64,000 nt of DNA from JADJYF01 sp965278995 (GTDB taxonomy: Bacteria; Pseudomonadota; Gammaproteobacteria; Ga0077536): the NCBI GenBank assembly GCA_965278995.1, contig OZ257136.1, forward strand, positions 930,001 through 994,000. Reading direction: 5' to 3'. The translations under genes and the position numbers were made by a program. Positions 1 through 9,998 of the stretch are shown here, in pieces (position 1 is the stretch's first letter; every line of letters starts with the position of its first letter). Below the pieces are notes generated by a model that was given only the letters and a program-made list of their open reading frames with translations, ran no database searches and was not told where the DNA came from.

Positions 1-1
1 G

Positions 2-3000
2 TGGTGGTTCAGCAATAACAACGGGACGAATTGGACCTTGGTCGGTGCGGTATCGGACACCAATGCCCTGCTTGTCTCGAGCACCAATGGTCGTGTGTAT
101 TACCAGCCGAATGCGAACTTCAACGGCACGGTGACGAATGCGGTGACGTTCCGCGCCTGGGATCAATCGAGCGGTGCGATTGGGACCAAAGTGAACACCA
201 GCGTGAACGGTGGCAACACCGCGTTCAGCGCGACGACGGACAGCGCCGACCTCGTGGTGACGGCGGTCAACGACGATCCGGTCAACACCAAGCCGGGTGC
301 GCAGACGGTGGCGGAAGATCAGCCACTGACGTTCGCCGGTGCGACGCTGATCAGCGTGGCCGATGTCGATGCGGGCGGCAATCCGCTGACGGTGACCTTG
401 GCGGTTAACAACGGCACGCTGGCCTTGTCCGGTGTGGCGGGCTTGACCGGCGACACCGATGGCACGGATGGCAGCATCAGTGTGAGCGGCACCTTGGCCA
501 ATTTGAACGCAGCGCTGAACGGACTGGTATTCCAGGGGCTGACGGATTTCAGCGGTGCGTCGACTCTGACCATCACGACCAGTGACCAGGGCAACACCGG
601 CAGCGGTGGTGTGAAACAGGATGTCGATACGGTCGCCATCACGGTCACCGGTGTGAACAACACGCCAACCTTGAATAACGCGGCAACACCGGTCCTGGCT
701 GGTTTGAACGAAGACGCCGGTGCGCCGGCTGGTGTGGTCGGCACGGCGGTCTCGGCACTGGTCGACTTGAGCAGTGTCGGTGGTGGGTTGGATAACGTGA
801 GCGATCCGGATGGTCCGCTGACCGGCATTGCGGTCACCGCGCTGGATACGGCCAATGGCGTGTGGTGGTTCTCGACCAATAACGGCACGACGTGGTCATT
901 GGTCGGCGCGGTGTCGAGCACCAGCGCGTTGCTGCTGTCGGCGACGAACGGCCGGTTGTACTACCAGTCGAACGCGAACTTCAACGGCACGGTGACGAAC
1001 GCGGTGACGTTCAAGGCCTGGGATGGTTTCACCAACGGGACGTTTACCGGCACCAATGGGACCAAAGCCAACACGACCTTGGTGGCGGCGGAGAATCCGT
1101 TCAGCACGGCGAGCGATAGCGCGGATATCACGGTCAGCGCGGTCAACGACGCGCCGGTCAACACGCGCCCCGGTGCGCAGGCGGCCCTCGAGGATCAGCC
1201 GTTCACGTTCACCGGCGGCACGCTGATCAGTGTGGCCGATGTCGATGCGGGCGGCAGTCCGTTGACGGTGAGTCTGGTGGTGACCAATGGCACGCTGGCG
1301 TTGTCGGGTGTGGCTGGTTTGACCGGCGATACCGATGGCTCGGATGGGGCCATCAGCGTGAGTGGCACGCTGAGCGATCTGAACGCGGCCTTGAACGGTC
1401 TGGTTTATCAGGGGCTGTCGAACTTCAGTGGCACTTCGGTGCTGACGATCACGACCAGCGACCAGGGTAACAGTGGCAGTGGTGGTGCGTTACAGGATGT
1501 CGATACGGTGACCTTGACGGTGACCGGCAACAACGACGCGCCGAGTTTGAACACGGCGTTGACGCCGGTGTTGACGAGTATGAACGAAGACGGCGGAGTG
1601 CCGAGCGGGGTGGTTGGGACGGCGGTGTCGGCGCTGGTCGATTCGACCCTGGTTGGTGGGGGCCTGGACAACTTCAGCGATCCGGACGGTCCGGCGGTCG
1701 GTCTGGCGGTCACGGCGCTGGATACGACGAATGGGGTGTGGTGGTTCTCGACCAACAACGGCACGTCCTGGTCGTTGGTGGGGGCGGTGTCGAACACCAG
1801 TGCGCTGTTGTTGTCGGCGACGAACGGTCGGCTGTATTACCAGCCGAATGCGAACTTCAACGGCACGGTGACGGGTGCGGTGACGTTCAAGGCCTGGGAT
1901 GGTTTCACCAACGGCACGTTTACCGGCACCAACGGGACCAAGGCCAATACCACGCTGGTCGGTGCCGACAGTCCGTTCAGCGCCGTACCCGATACCGCTG
2001 ATCTCAGCGTCAGCGCAATCAACGACGCGCCGGTCAATACCCGACCAGGCGCGCAATCCGTCAACGAGGATCAGTCTCTCACGTTCAGCGGTGGCGCATC
2101 GATCAGCGTTGCCGACATCGACGCGGGTGGTGGCACGCTGACCGTCACATTGAGCGTCATCAACGGCTCGCTGACGCTGGGCGGAACAGCGGGCCTGACC
2201 GGTGACACCAACGGCAGTGACGGCACGATCAGCGTCACCGGCACACTGACCAACCTTAACTCCGCGCTAGGTGGCCTGATCTATCAAGGACTGTCCAACT
2301 TCAGCGGCGCGGATACGTTGACGATCACGACCTCCGATCTAGGCAACACCGGTACAGGCGGCGCGCTGCAGGATGTCGACACGGTCTCGATCACGGTTAT
2401 AGGAGATAACGATGCACCAGTGCTGAATGCGGCGGCGACACCAGTACTGGTAGCGGTGAACGAAGATGCCGTTGCGCCTGCCGGTGTGGTCGGCACGGCG
2501 ATTTCGAGTCTGCTGGATCTGAGCAGTGTGGTGGGTGGACTGGATAACGCGAGCGATCCGGACGGTCCGGGACTGGGAGTCGCGGTGACCGGTCTGGACA
2601 CGAGCAACGGGGTGTGGTGGTTCAGCAATAACAACGGGACGAATTGGACCTTGGTCGGTGCAGTGTCGGACACCAATGCACTGCTTGTCTCGAGCACCAA
2701 TGGTCGTCTGTATTACCAGCCGAACGCGAACTTCAACGGCACGGTGACGAATGCGGTGACGTTCCGCGCCTGGGATCAATCGAGCGGTGCGATTGGGACC
2801 AAAGTGAACACCAGCGTGAACGGCGGTACCACGGCGTTCAGTACTGCAACGGACACCGCTGCGATCGTCGTCAATGCGCTGAACGACGCGCCGGTCAACA
2901 CCAGGCCCGGTGCGCAAACCGTTGCCGAAGCGACGCCGCTTGTATTCAACGGCCCCAACGTGATTTCAGTCGCTGATATCGATGCTGGCGGCGCACCTGT

Positions 3001-6000
3001 CCGGGTGACGCTGTCAGTCGCGCATGGCAGTTTGAGTCTGTCGTCACTGTCTGGCCTCGATACCTCGGCCGACCCGGACGGCACCGATGGCTTGCTCGAC
3101 ATCACCGGCACGCTGACATCGATCAACGCCGCTCTGAATGGTTTGATCTATCTCGGCGCTACCGGTTACAGCGGGCCGGATACACTCACGATGACGAGCT
3201 TCGACCTCGGTAACAGCGGCAGCGGCGGTGCGCTGCAGGACGCCGATACCGTGGCAATTACGGTCACCGGTGTCAACGATACGCCGGTACTGGATACGGG
3301 TGCGACGCCGGTGCTGGCCGTCATCAATGAAGACGCCGGTGCACCTGCTGGCGTGGTCGGTACCGCAATTTCTACCTTGGTCGACTTGAGCAGTGTCGGT
3401 GGCGGGCTCGATAACCTGACCGATCCGGACGGTCCTTTGACCGGTATCGCGGTGACAGCGCTGGATACGACTAACGGTACCTGGTGGTTCTCGACCAATA
3501 ACGGCACGAGCTGGTCCTTGGTCGGCGCGGTGTCGAACACCAGCGCGCTACTGCTCTCAGCTGGCACGGGGCGCCTGTATTACCAGTCGAACGCGAACTT
3601 CAACGGCACGGTGACCAATGCGGTGACGTTCAAGGTCTGGGACGGATTTACCAATGGCACCTTCACCGGGACCAATGGCACCAAGTTCAACACCACGCTG
3701 GTCGGTGCCGAGAATCCGTTCAGCTCGGCTAGCGACACAGCTGACATCACGGTCACTGCGGTCAATGACGCGCCGACCAACAGCGTGCCCGGCGCTCAGG
3801 CTGCGTTCGAGAGTACGCCGCGCATCTTCAATGTCGGTAACGGCAATGCGATTACCGTCGCCGACGCCGACCTTGGCCCAAGCGATCTTGCCATCACTTT
3901 GAGCGTGACCAACGGTACGCTGACGCTCGGCTCGACTGCCGGACTGGCGAGCCTGGTCGGCAACGGCACTGGAACAGTCACCTTCCTCGGCACCGTAGCC
4001 GAGGTCAACAATGCATTGAGCGGGCTCAGCTATCTCGGCAACACCGGTTTCAGCGGCGCTGATACCTTGACCATCACGACCAATGATCAAGGTTCTACCG
4101 GCAGCGGTGGCGCACTGCAGGATGTCGACGTGATTGCCATTGCAGTCGCCGGCGTGAACGACACGCCAACGCTGAACGCTACTGCGACCCCCGTGCTCGT
4201 CGCCGTCAACGAGGACGGCGGTGCGCCGTCCGGCATTGTCGGCACGGCCATTTCCAATCTGGTCGATCTGAGCTCGGTGATCGGTGGACTCGATAACGTC
4301 GCCGATCCCGATGGTCCGCTGACCGGTATCGCCGTAACTGCGCTCGATACAAGCAATGGAACATGGTGGTTCTCAACCAATAACGGGACGAGTTGGACAC
4401 TGGTCGGCGCAGTCTCTACGACCAATGCATTGCTGCTGTCGGCGACCAACGGTCGCTTGTATTTCGAACCGAATGCCAATTTCAACGGCAACGTCGCCAA
4501 TGCTGTCACGTTCAAAGCCTGGGATGGCTTTACCAACGGTACGTTCACCGGCACCAATGGGACCAAGGCGAACACGACGCTGGCTGGCGGCGAAAGCCCG
4601 TTCAGCGCTGTCAGCGACACCGCCAGTATCGCCATCAACGCCGTCAACGATGCGCCGGTGAATACGCGACCGGGCGCACAGGTCGTGATTGAGGATCAGC
4701 CACTGACTTTCAGCGGCGGAACATTGATCAGCATTGCCGATGCCGACGCCGGTGTCGGGCAGTTGACGGTAAACTTAAGCGTCAGCAATGGTACCCTGAC
4801 GTTGTCTGGCACTACCGGCTTGACCGGCGATACCGATGGCAGCAACGGCACCCTGAGCGTGACCGGCAGCTTGACTGATCTGAACGCCGCGCTGAACGGT
4901 CTGGTCTATCAGGGCCTGCTCAATTTCAACGGCGCCGATACGCTTTCGATCACGACCAACGACCTCGGTAACACCGGCAGCGGTGGCGCGCTACAAGACG
5001 TCGACACCGTGGCAATCACGGTCAACGGTACGAATGACGCACCCAGTTTGAATGCCGCGGCAGTGCCCGTGCTGGCTGCTGTCAACGAAGGCGCCGGCAT
5101 TCCTGTCGGCGCCATCGGCACCACGGTCGCCAGCCTGATCGATTTGAGCACCGTTGGCGGTGGTCTCGACAACGCCACCGATCCCGATGGCCCTTCGCTC
5201 GGCATTGCGATAACGGCACTCGATACGACCAATGGCAGCTGGTGGTTCTCGACCAATAACGGAACCAGTTGGACCGTGATCGGCGCAGTCGCAAACAACA
5301 ATGCGTTGCTGTTGTCTGCAACTAACGGTCGCTTGTATTTCCAGCCGGGCAACGCGGACTTCAACGGCACGGTCGTGAATGCCGTGACTTTCCGCGCCTG
5401 GGATCAAGCGACTGGCACCAACGGCACCAAAGTTGATACGGGCGTCAACGGTGGAACATCTGCCTTCAGTACCGCCACCGACACCGCGAGCATTGCTGTC
5501 AGCGCAGTCAACGACGCGCCGGTGAACAGCGTACCGGTCGCGCAGGTGACCGCTGATGGCACCCCGCTGGTCTTCAATGTGGCGAACGGCAATGCGATAT
5601 CGTTAGGTGACGTCGATGCCGGCGGCGCGAGCGTGCGCGTGACACTCGCGGTTGCCAACGGCGATCTGACGCTGGCCTCGGTGACTGGACTTGGCGCATC
5701 GACAGATCTGAGCGGCACCGACGGCACGCTGGATTTGATCGGTACGCTGGCCGATATCAACGCCGCGCTGGATGGTCTGCGCTACGACAACACAGCGGGT
5801 TTCGGCGGCAGCGAAACGCTCGCCATAACCAGCTTCGATCTCGGCAATACCGGCAGTGGCGGTTCGCTGCAGGATAGCGACAACGTTGCCATCACGGTCA
5901 CCGGTGTCAACGACACGCCGGTGCTGAGCAGCGCGCCGGTCGTCGTGCTTAATGCCGCGAGCGAGGACGCATCGGCACCGAGCGGTGTGGTCGGAACGGC

Positions 6001-7270
6001 AGTCGCCAATATGGTCGATCTCAGCACGGTCGGTGGCGGCCTCGATAACGTGGCTGACCCGGACGGGCCGCTGGTCGGCATTGCCATCACCGCGCTGGAC
6101 GGGGCTATCGGCACCTGGTGGTTCTCGACCAACAACGGTACGAGCTGGGCCGCAGTCGGCTTGGTTTCGGCGACCAATGCGCTGCTGCTGTCTGCGACCA
6201 ATGGCCGGCTCTATTTTCAACCAACAGTAACCGATTTCAACGGCACGATAACCAATGCGGTGACGTTCAAAGCCTGGGACGGCTTTACCAATGGCACCTT
6301 TACCGGTACCAACGGGACCAAGGCCAATACCACACTGGCTGGTGCCGAGAGTCCGTTCAGCGCCACGACCGATACGGCGGATATCGCGGTCACTGCCGTC
6401 AACGATGCACCGGTCAACACCGTACCTGGCGCGCAAGCGGCGGTAGAAGATACCGCTCGCGTATTCAGCGCGGGTAACGGTAATGCGATTACGGTGAACG
6501 ATGTCGATCTCGGTGCCGGTGATCTGTCGATGACGCTGAGTGTGACGAACGGCACGCTGACTCTGGGTTCGACGGCCGGACTCACCAGCCTGGTCGGTGA
6601 CGGCACCAGCGCGATTACGTTCCTCGGCAGCATTGCCGAAGTGAATGCCGCGCTGAGCGGACTCAGTTATCTGGGCACTGCCAATTTCAATGGCAGTGCC
6701 ACATTGACTGTCACCACCAACGACCAGGGGGCGACGGGAACCGGCGGCACCCAGCAGGATAGCGACGTCATAACGATCAACGTCGCCGCAGCCAACGATT
6801 CGCCGGTCTTGAACAATGCGGTGACGCCCACGCTTAACTCGGTAAACGAGAATGCTGCGGCCCCGGCCGGAGTGGTCGGCACCAGTGTTTCGTCGCTTGC
6901 CGATCTGGTTGGCGGTGGTGGGCTGAACAATATCACCGATATCGACAATGCCGCTGTCGGTGTTGCGCTGACGGCACTCGACGCCACCAACGGCACCTGG
7001 TGGTTCTCGATCAACAACGGCACGACCTGGGCGACTGTCGGCACGGTCTCGGATACCAGCGCACTGTTGTTGTCTGCTGCGACCGGACGCGTTTACTTCC
7101 AGCCGAATGCGAGTTTCAACGGCACCGTGGCCAACGCCATCACGTTCCGCGCCTGGGATACGTCATCCGGTACTCAGGGCAGCAAAGTATCGACGACAGG
7201 TGCGGGTACCGGTACGTCGGCGTTCAGCGCCGCCAGCGATGTCGCTGATCAAGTTGTCGCGGTTAGCACC
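2..7270 (+). repeat. Nine-unit in-frame tandem repeat array (~876 bp period)
   Basis: The Trp-Trp-Phe signature of each unit starts at 2, 863, 1739, 2615, 3482, 4364, 5240, 6116 and 6998, giving steps of 861, 876, 876, 867, 882, 876, 876 and 882 bp (287-294 codons). Each unit is composite: one half has VNDAPVNTRPGAQ, the other has NEDAGAPAGVVGTAVS and WWFSTNNGT. The first ~280 bp are nearly identical in DNA to 2615-2890, while the 3' units differ at many synonymous sites, so homogenisation is uneven. The array probably extends left of the window. Confidence 0.9.
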
Positions 7271-9481
7271 GCCGCCATCACGGCCACGATTGTGCTGAAC
7301 AACCTCAATGGCACAGAGGGGCTCAAACTGAACGGCGTACGCGGCAGCTCATCGCCGGGTTTCAGCGACTTCCTTGGGTTTACCATTGCTGGAGTTGGCG
7401 ATGTCAATCGTGACGGCCGCGCTGACCTGATCATCGGCGCGCGCGATGCCGAAACGTTGACTGACTCGCAGTCGGCCAACAAAGGCCGCGCTTACATTGT
7501 TTTCGGCAACAGCACGGCCAATCTGGCGACGTTGGCCAATGGCACCAACGGGTTCAACCTGAATCTCTTGAACGGTACACAGGGCATCGCGTTGACCGGT
7601 GCGGCGTCGAGCGGACGTTTCAGCAACAACGTTGACGGCGGTGGCGACCATAACGGCGATGGCATTGCCGACATTCTGACCAGCGAGCAGAACTTCGCTG
7701 GCGGCAACAGCAATGGGTATGTGATTTACGGCGACAGCACGACCAACGGCATCAACGGCAATGGTCTGGGCGGTTTGAACAATCTGCTGGTGACGCAGTT
7801 GATAGGCAGCAATACCAGCGGCGCCAACGACGTCAACAGCGATGGCGTCGATGACGGCTTGCAGCTGGGTGGTTTGCTGGCGCCCTTGCAGGGCACCTCG
7901 ATAGCGAACGGGGGCGACCTCGACAATGATGGTATCGATGACATCGTGGTTGGTAATGCCGAGCGCGACACGACGCGCGGTACCGATTCGGGTGAAGCGT
8001 TCGTGGTGTTCGGTGCGAGCAGCGCGACGTTGGATGGATTGAACGCGCTGGGCACGGCCAACGGCACCAATGTGTTGTCGTTCTTTGGTCAGGGCGCGAG
8101 CGATTTCACCGGTTTCGGGGTGAGCGGTCTGGGTGATATCGACCATGACGGTTTCGACGATTTCGCGCTCGGTGCGACGGGCCTGGCGCAGGACGGCAAA
8201 GTGTATGTGGTGTTCGGCGACACGCGCTCGAATCTGGCGAGTCTGGCCAGTGCGGTGAATACGAGCGGTTTCAATGCGACCTTGAACGGGGCGAATGGCT
8301 TCCGTTTGGTCACGCCGCCGTTCGCGCCGTTTGGCAATCTGCAGACCGGTGCGCAGCTGTCGGCGATAGGCGATTTCAACGGCGACATGATTGATGACTT
8401 TGCGGTGAGCTCGGCCGGGATCAGCATTGGCTTCGTGATTTTCGGCAAAGCGGGCGGGTTCACGAGCACGATTGATTTGACGGCTGTGATGAACACGCGG
8501 GTCGGCGGCTTCGCGATTGCGGCCGGGTTGAGCGACATTGCCGGGGCGGGTGATGTGAACGGCGACGGTCTGGCGGATGTGATCGTGGGCTCGCTCGGTT
8601 CGAACGAAGCGTACGTGTTGTATGGCACGAGCAATATTGCGGGATTGGTGCGCAATGTCGCGGCGTATTCGACGACGATGGTTGATTTGACCGATGGGGC
8701 ATCGTTCAACGGCAGCGGGTTGACGCTGCAGAGCGGTGGCTATTTGAACGGCAAGGGCCTGCTGCTGGACGGTGTGGCGTCGTCGAGCGCGGGTGCGGCA
8801 GTCGATGGCATCGGCGATTTCAACGGCGACGGCTTCGATGACATCGCGGTGGGTGCGTTCAATGCGACGACGGCGACGTCGATAGGCAATCCGGCCGGGC
8901 AGGCGTATGTGGTGTATGGCGCCGACTATGGTGCTGCGGGTGCCGGGCTGGCGAGTCAGACAGCGACGGCGGGCAGCCAGGTGCTGCGAGGCGGAGCCGG
9001 TGTGAACGCGCTGTCGAGCGGCGGTTTCAGCGGGGTCGGGCATACGGCCGGTGCGGGCAACGATGTGATCCGGGTGAACGGGACGGAGTTCGGCGTCAAT
9101 GGCGGCGGCGGTCTCGACATTCTGACGCCGGATGCGAATGGCATCAGCTTGAACTTCGATGCGCTGACGAACAAGAACCTGTATGCGAACATCGAGCAGA
9201 TCCAGCTCGACGGATTTGGGGCCAACACTGTGCAGCTGGATTTACGCGACGTGCTGGAGATGAGCGGGTCGATGAACGAGCTGCTGGTGACGGGTGACAA
9301 CGGGACGGACACGGTCCAATCGAGCGGGCAGGGCTGGCTGGCCAATGGCACGACCAGTCGCAGTGTGTTGATAGACGATACCGGATTGACGTCGTCGTTG
9401 ACCTTCAATGTGTACAGTCATGCGGCGAGCCACGCGACCTTGCTCATCGAACAAGGCCTCAATCAATCACTGATTAGTTGA
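2..9481 (+). CDS. Giant repeat adhesin with FG-GAP C-terminus (5' partial)
   Basis: The reading frame is already open at the window edge, so the N-terminus lies outside; about 3,160 residues are visible. The first ~2,420 residues are cadherin/VCBS-like repeats with recurring VNDAPVNTRPGAQ, EDQPLTF, VDAGG and WWFSTNNGTSW segments. From about 7,280 onward come FG-GAP/integrin-alpha-like units with repeated calcium-loop patterns such as GDVNRDGRADLI, GDIDHDGFDDF and GDFNGDGFDDIAVG. The last ~170 residues are Gly/Asn-rich and recall C-termini of type I-secreted surface proteins. Proteins of this kind are usually Ca-dependent extracellular adhesins; a role in biofilm or floc structure here is inference. 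The C-terminal part is almost identical in DNA to the next gene. The absence of Cys in the visible part fits an exported repeat protein. Secretion route and anchoring cannot be judged without the N-terminus. Confidence 0.9.
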   Translation, partial: WWFSNNNGTNWTLVGAVSDTNALLVSSTNGRVYYQPNANFNGTVTNAVTFRAWDQSSGAIGTKVNTSVNGGNTAFSATTDSADLVVTAVNDDPVNTKPGAQTVAEDQPLTFAGATLISVADVDAGGNPLTVTLAVNNGTLALSGVAGLTGDTDGTDGSISVSGTLANLNAALNGLVFQGLTDFSGASTLTITTSDQGNTGSGGVKQDVDTVAITVTGVNNTPTLNNAATPVLAGLNEDAGAPAGVVGTAVSALVDLSSVGGGLDNVSDPDGPLTGIAVTALDTANGVWWFSTNNGTTWSLVGAVSSTSALLLSATNGRLYYQSNANFNGTVTNAVTFKAWDGFTNGTFTGTNGTKANTTLVAAENPFSTASDSADITVSAVNDAPVNTRPGAQAALEDQPFTFTGGTLISVADVDAGGSPLTVSLVVTNGTLALSGVAGLTGDTDGSDGAISVSGTLSDLNAALNGLVYQGLSNFSGTSVLTITTSDQGNSGSGGALQDVDTVTLTVTGNNDAPSLNTALTPVLTSMNEDGGVPSGVVGTAVSALVDSTLVGGGLDNFSDPDGPAVGLAVTALDTTNGVWWFSTNNGTSWSLVGAVSNTSALLLSATNGRLYYQPNANFNGTVTGAVTFKAWDGFTNGTFTGTNGTKANTTLVGADSPFSAVPDTADLSVSAINDAPVNTRPGAQSVNEDQSLTFSGGASISVADIDAGGGTLTVTLSVINGSLTLGGTAGLTGDTNGSDGTISVTGTLTNLNSALGGLIYQGLSNFSGADTLTITTSDLGNTGTGGALQDVDTVSITVIGDNDAPVLNAAATPVLVAVNEDAVAPAGVVGTAISSLLDLSSVVGGLDNASDPDGPGLGVAVTGLDTSNGVWWFSNNNGTNWTLVGAVSDTNALLVSSTNGRLYYQPNANFNGTVTNAVTFRAWDQSSGAIGTKVNTSVNGGTTAFSTATDTAAIVVNALNDAPVNTRPGAQTVAEATPLVFNGPNVISVADIDAGGAPVRVTLSVAHGSLSLSSLSGLDTSADPDGTDGLLDITGTLTSINAALNGLIYLGATGYSGPDTLTMTSFDLGNSGSGGALQDADTVAITVTGVNDTPVLDTGATPVLAVINEDAGAPAGVVGTAISTLVDLSSVGGGLDNLTDPDGPLTGIAVTALDTTNGTWWFSTNNGTSWSLVGAVSNTSALLLSAGTGRLYYQSNANFNGTVTNAVTFKVWDGFTNGTFTGTNGTKFNTTLVGAENPFSSASDTADITVTAVNDAPTNSVPGAQAAFESTPRIFNVGNGNAITVADADLGPSDLAITLSVTNGTLTLGSTAGLASLVGNGTGTVTFLGTVAEVNNALSGLSYLGNTGFSGADTLTITTNDQGSTGSGGALQDVDVIAIAVAGVNDTPTLNATATPVLVAVNEDGGAPSGIVGTAISNLVDLSSVIGGLDNVADPDGPLTGIAVTALDTSNGTWWFSTNNGTSWTLVGAVSTTNALLLSATNGRLYFEPNANFNGNVANAVTFKAWDGFTNGTFTGTNGTKANTTLAGGESPFSAVSDTASIAINAVNDAPVNTRPGAQVVIEDQPLTFSGGTLISIADADAGVGQLTVNLSVSNGTLTLSGTTGLTGDTDGSNGTLSVTGSLTDLNAALNGLVYQGLLNFNGADTLSITTNDLGNTGSGGALQDVDTVAITVNGTNDAPSLNAAAVPVLAAVNEGAGIPVGAIGTTVASLIDLSTVGGGLDNATDPDGPSLGIAITALDTTNGSWWFSTNNGTSWTVIGAVANNNALLLSATNGRLYFQPGNADFNGTVVNAVTFRAWDQATGTNGTKVDTGVNGGTSAFSTATDTASIAVSAVNDAPVNSVPVAQVTADGTPLVFNVANGNAISLGDVDAGGASVRVTLAVANGDLTLASVTGLGASTDLSGTDGTLDLIGTLADINAALDGLRYDNTAGFGGSETLAITSFDLGNTGSGGSLQDSDNVAITVTGVNDTPVLSSAPVVVLNAASEDASAPSGVVGTAVANMVDLSTVGGGLDNVADPDGPLVGIAITALDGAIGTWWFSTNNGTSWAAVGLVSATNALLLSATNGRLYFQPTVTDFNGTITNAVTFKAWDGFTNGTFTGTNGTKANTTLAGAESPFSATTDTADIAVTAVNDAPVNTVPGAQAAVEDTARVFSAGNGNAITVNDVDLGAGDLSMTLSVTNGTLTLGSTAGLTSLVGDGTSAITFLGSIAEVNAALSGLSYLGTANFNGSATLTVTTNDQGATGTGGTQQDSDVITINVAAANDSPVLNNAVTPTLNSVNENAAAPAGVVGTSVSSLADLVGGGGLNNITDIDNAAVGVALTALDATNGTWWFSINNGTTWATVGTVSDTSALLLSAATGRVYFQPNASFNGTVANAITFRAWDTSSGTQGSKVSTTGAGTGTSAFSAASDVADQVVAVSTAAITATIVLNNLNGTEGLKLNGVRGSSSPGFSDFLGFTIAGVGDVNRDGRADLIIGARDAETLTDSQSANKGRAYIVFGNSTANLATLANGTNGFNLNLLNGTQGIALTGAASSGRFSNNVDGGGDHNGDGIADILTSEQNFAGGNSNGYVIYGDSTTNGINGNGLGGLNNLLVTQLIGSNTSGANDVNSDGVDDGLQLGGLLAPLQGTSIANGGDLDNDGIDDIVVGNAERDTTRGTDSGEAFVVFGASSATLDGLNALGTANGTNVLSFFGQGASDFTGFGVSGLGDIDHDGFDDFALGATGLAQDGKVYVVFGDTRSNLASLASAVNTSGFNATLNGANGFRLVTPPFAPFGNLQTGAQLSAIGDFNGDMIDDFAVSSAGISIGFVIFGKAGGFTSTIDLTAVMNTRVGGFAIAAGLSDIAGAGDVNGDGLADVIVGSLGSNEAYVLYGTSNIAGLVRNVAAYSTTMVDLTDGASFNGSGLTLQSGGYLNGKGLLLDGVASSSAGAAVDGIGDFNGDGFDDIAVGAFNATTATSIGNPAGQAYVVYGADYGAAGAGLASQTATAGSQVLRGGAGVNALSSGGFSGVGHTAGAGNDVIRVNGTEFGVNGGGGLDILTPDANGISLNFDALTNKNLYANIEQIQLDGFGANTVQLDLRDVLEMSGSMNELLVTGDNGTDTVQSSGQGWLANGTTSRSVLIDDTGLTSSLTFNVYSHAASHATLLIEQGLNQSLIS
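7580..9468 (+). repeat. Long direct repeat, copy A (FG-GAP 3' half)
   Basis: This 1,889-bp stretch matches 12131-14019 at a constant offset of 4,551. Reading both copies I find only two differences, at 7611/12162 and 9438/13989. Just upstream of 7580 the two genes diverge at many silent and replacement sites, and after 9468 the last few codons differ again. The boundaries are abrupt. Confidence 0.92.
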
Positions 9482-9923
9482 ATAACAAGGCCTGGTTTCG
9501 GGTCTGGCAGCGACGACAGCTGGCCGCGGCGTGGGACGTGCGCTCCATGACACGCTTTGTCGCGGAGCGCTTTCAGCGCTTTATTGCTGGATTCGTCTGC
9601 TCGGATTAATTCGTGTCTAGTGCCCACCGCACATAGCGGTGTTGGATACGTGCCTGCCGCTGTCGAATTGTTACAAAATGTGAACTGCTGGGCCTTTCGA
9701 GTGACCCTGCTTCGTTAGACTCTGCCTCGTCTGCTGTTTATCGATTTGATGGTCAACGCGCCCACCGAGCGTGTACGGGGAGCTGTTGTCTGTGGATAAC
9801 GCTCGCCCGATCAGGGTAAGCCGAGCAGCAGCGTTTCTGTCATGCCTGCGTCACGCCCGAACTCTAGCGTGATGCCGCCATCCCGCTGGACCCGCAGCGG
9901 TTTTCAACGACGAGGATACTTGC
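9482..9923. other. Intergenic region between the two giant genes
   Basis: There is no credible gene in these 442 bases. They hold the candidate promoter at 9668-9721 and then a leader of about 195 nt before a well-placed GAGGA ribosome-binding sequence (9912-9916) and an ATG at 9924. I see no strong rho-independent terminator after the stop at 9479-9481. Confidence 0.6.
9668..9721 (+). promoter_or_regulatory. Candidate activator-dependent promoter, copy 1 of shared module
   Basis: TTGTTACAAAATGTGAACTG (9668-9687) is followed after exactly 28 nt by TAGACT (9716-9721). CCTTTC lies 17 nt before the TAGACT and could serve as a poor -35. The same arrangement occurs at 40664-40717 with 17/20 identity in the 20-mer and identical spacing. 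The TGTTAC and TGTGAA half-sites are 10 bp apart, one helical turn, as in many response-regulator sites. It would drive the gene beginning at 9924/9992. Confidence 0.6.
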
Positions 9924-9998
9924 ATGCAGCGTTCTGATTTTCCCGCCAGCCTGATCGAGCGTCGCAAATCCAGAACCGGAGTACCGCGCGCATGGTGA
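9924..9998 (+). pseudogene. Detached 24-codon N-terminus with strong RBS
   Basis: ATG at 9924 has GAGGA seven bases upstream. It encodes MQRSDFPASLIERRKSRTGV plus four more residues and ends in TGA at 9996-9998. The giant repeat protein begins in another frame at the overlapping ATG 9992, which has no ribosome-binding sequence of its own. The basic start resembles leader ends of large LEPR/DUF4347-type surface proteins (weak memory-based comparison). The simplest reading is that this is the original start of the following gene, separated from it by a frameshift or a deletion. Translational coupling (stop and restart overlapping at 9992-9998) is the alternative. Confidence 0.55.

Noticed and set aside
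5603..6436. 277-codon - strand ORF
   Set aside because: Mirror frame of the repeat region, with no recognisable product.
2..7270. Repeats considered as a CRISPR or non-coding array
   Set aside because: Period is a multiple of three, units are in frame and encode conserved protein motifs.
7349..9043. 564-codon - strand ORF, and its copy at 11900-13594
   Set aside because: Antisense shadow of the FG-GAP repeats; Arg/Gln/His-rich composition, no domains, and it exists twice only because the sense DNA is duplicated.
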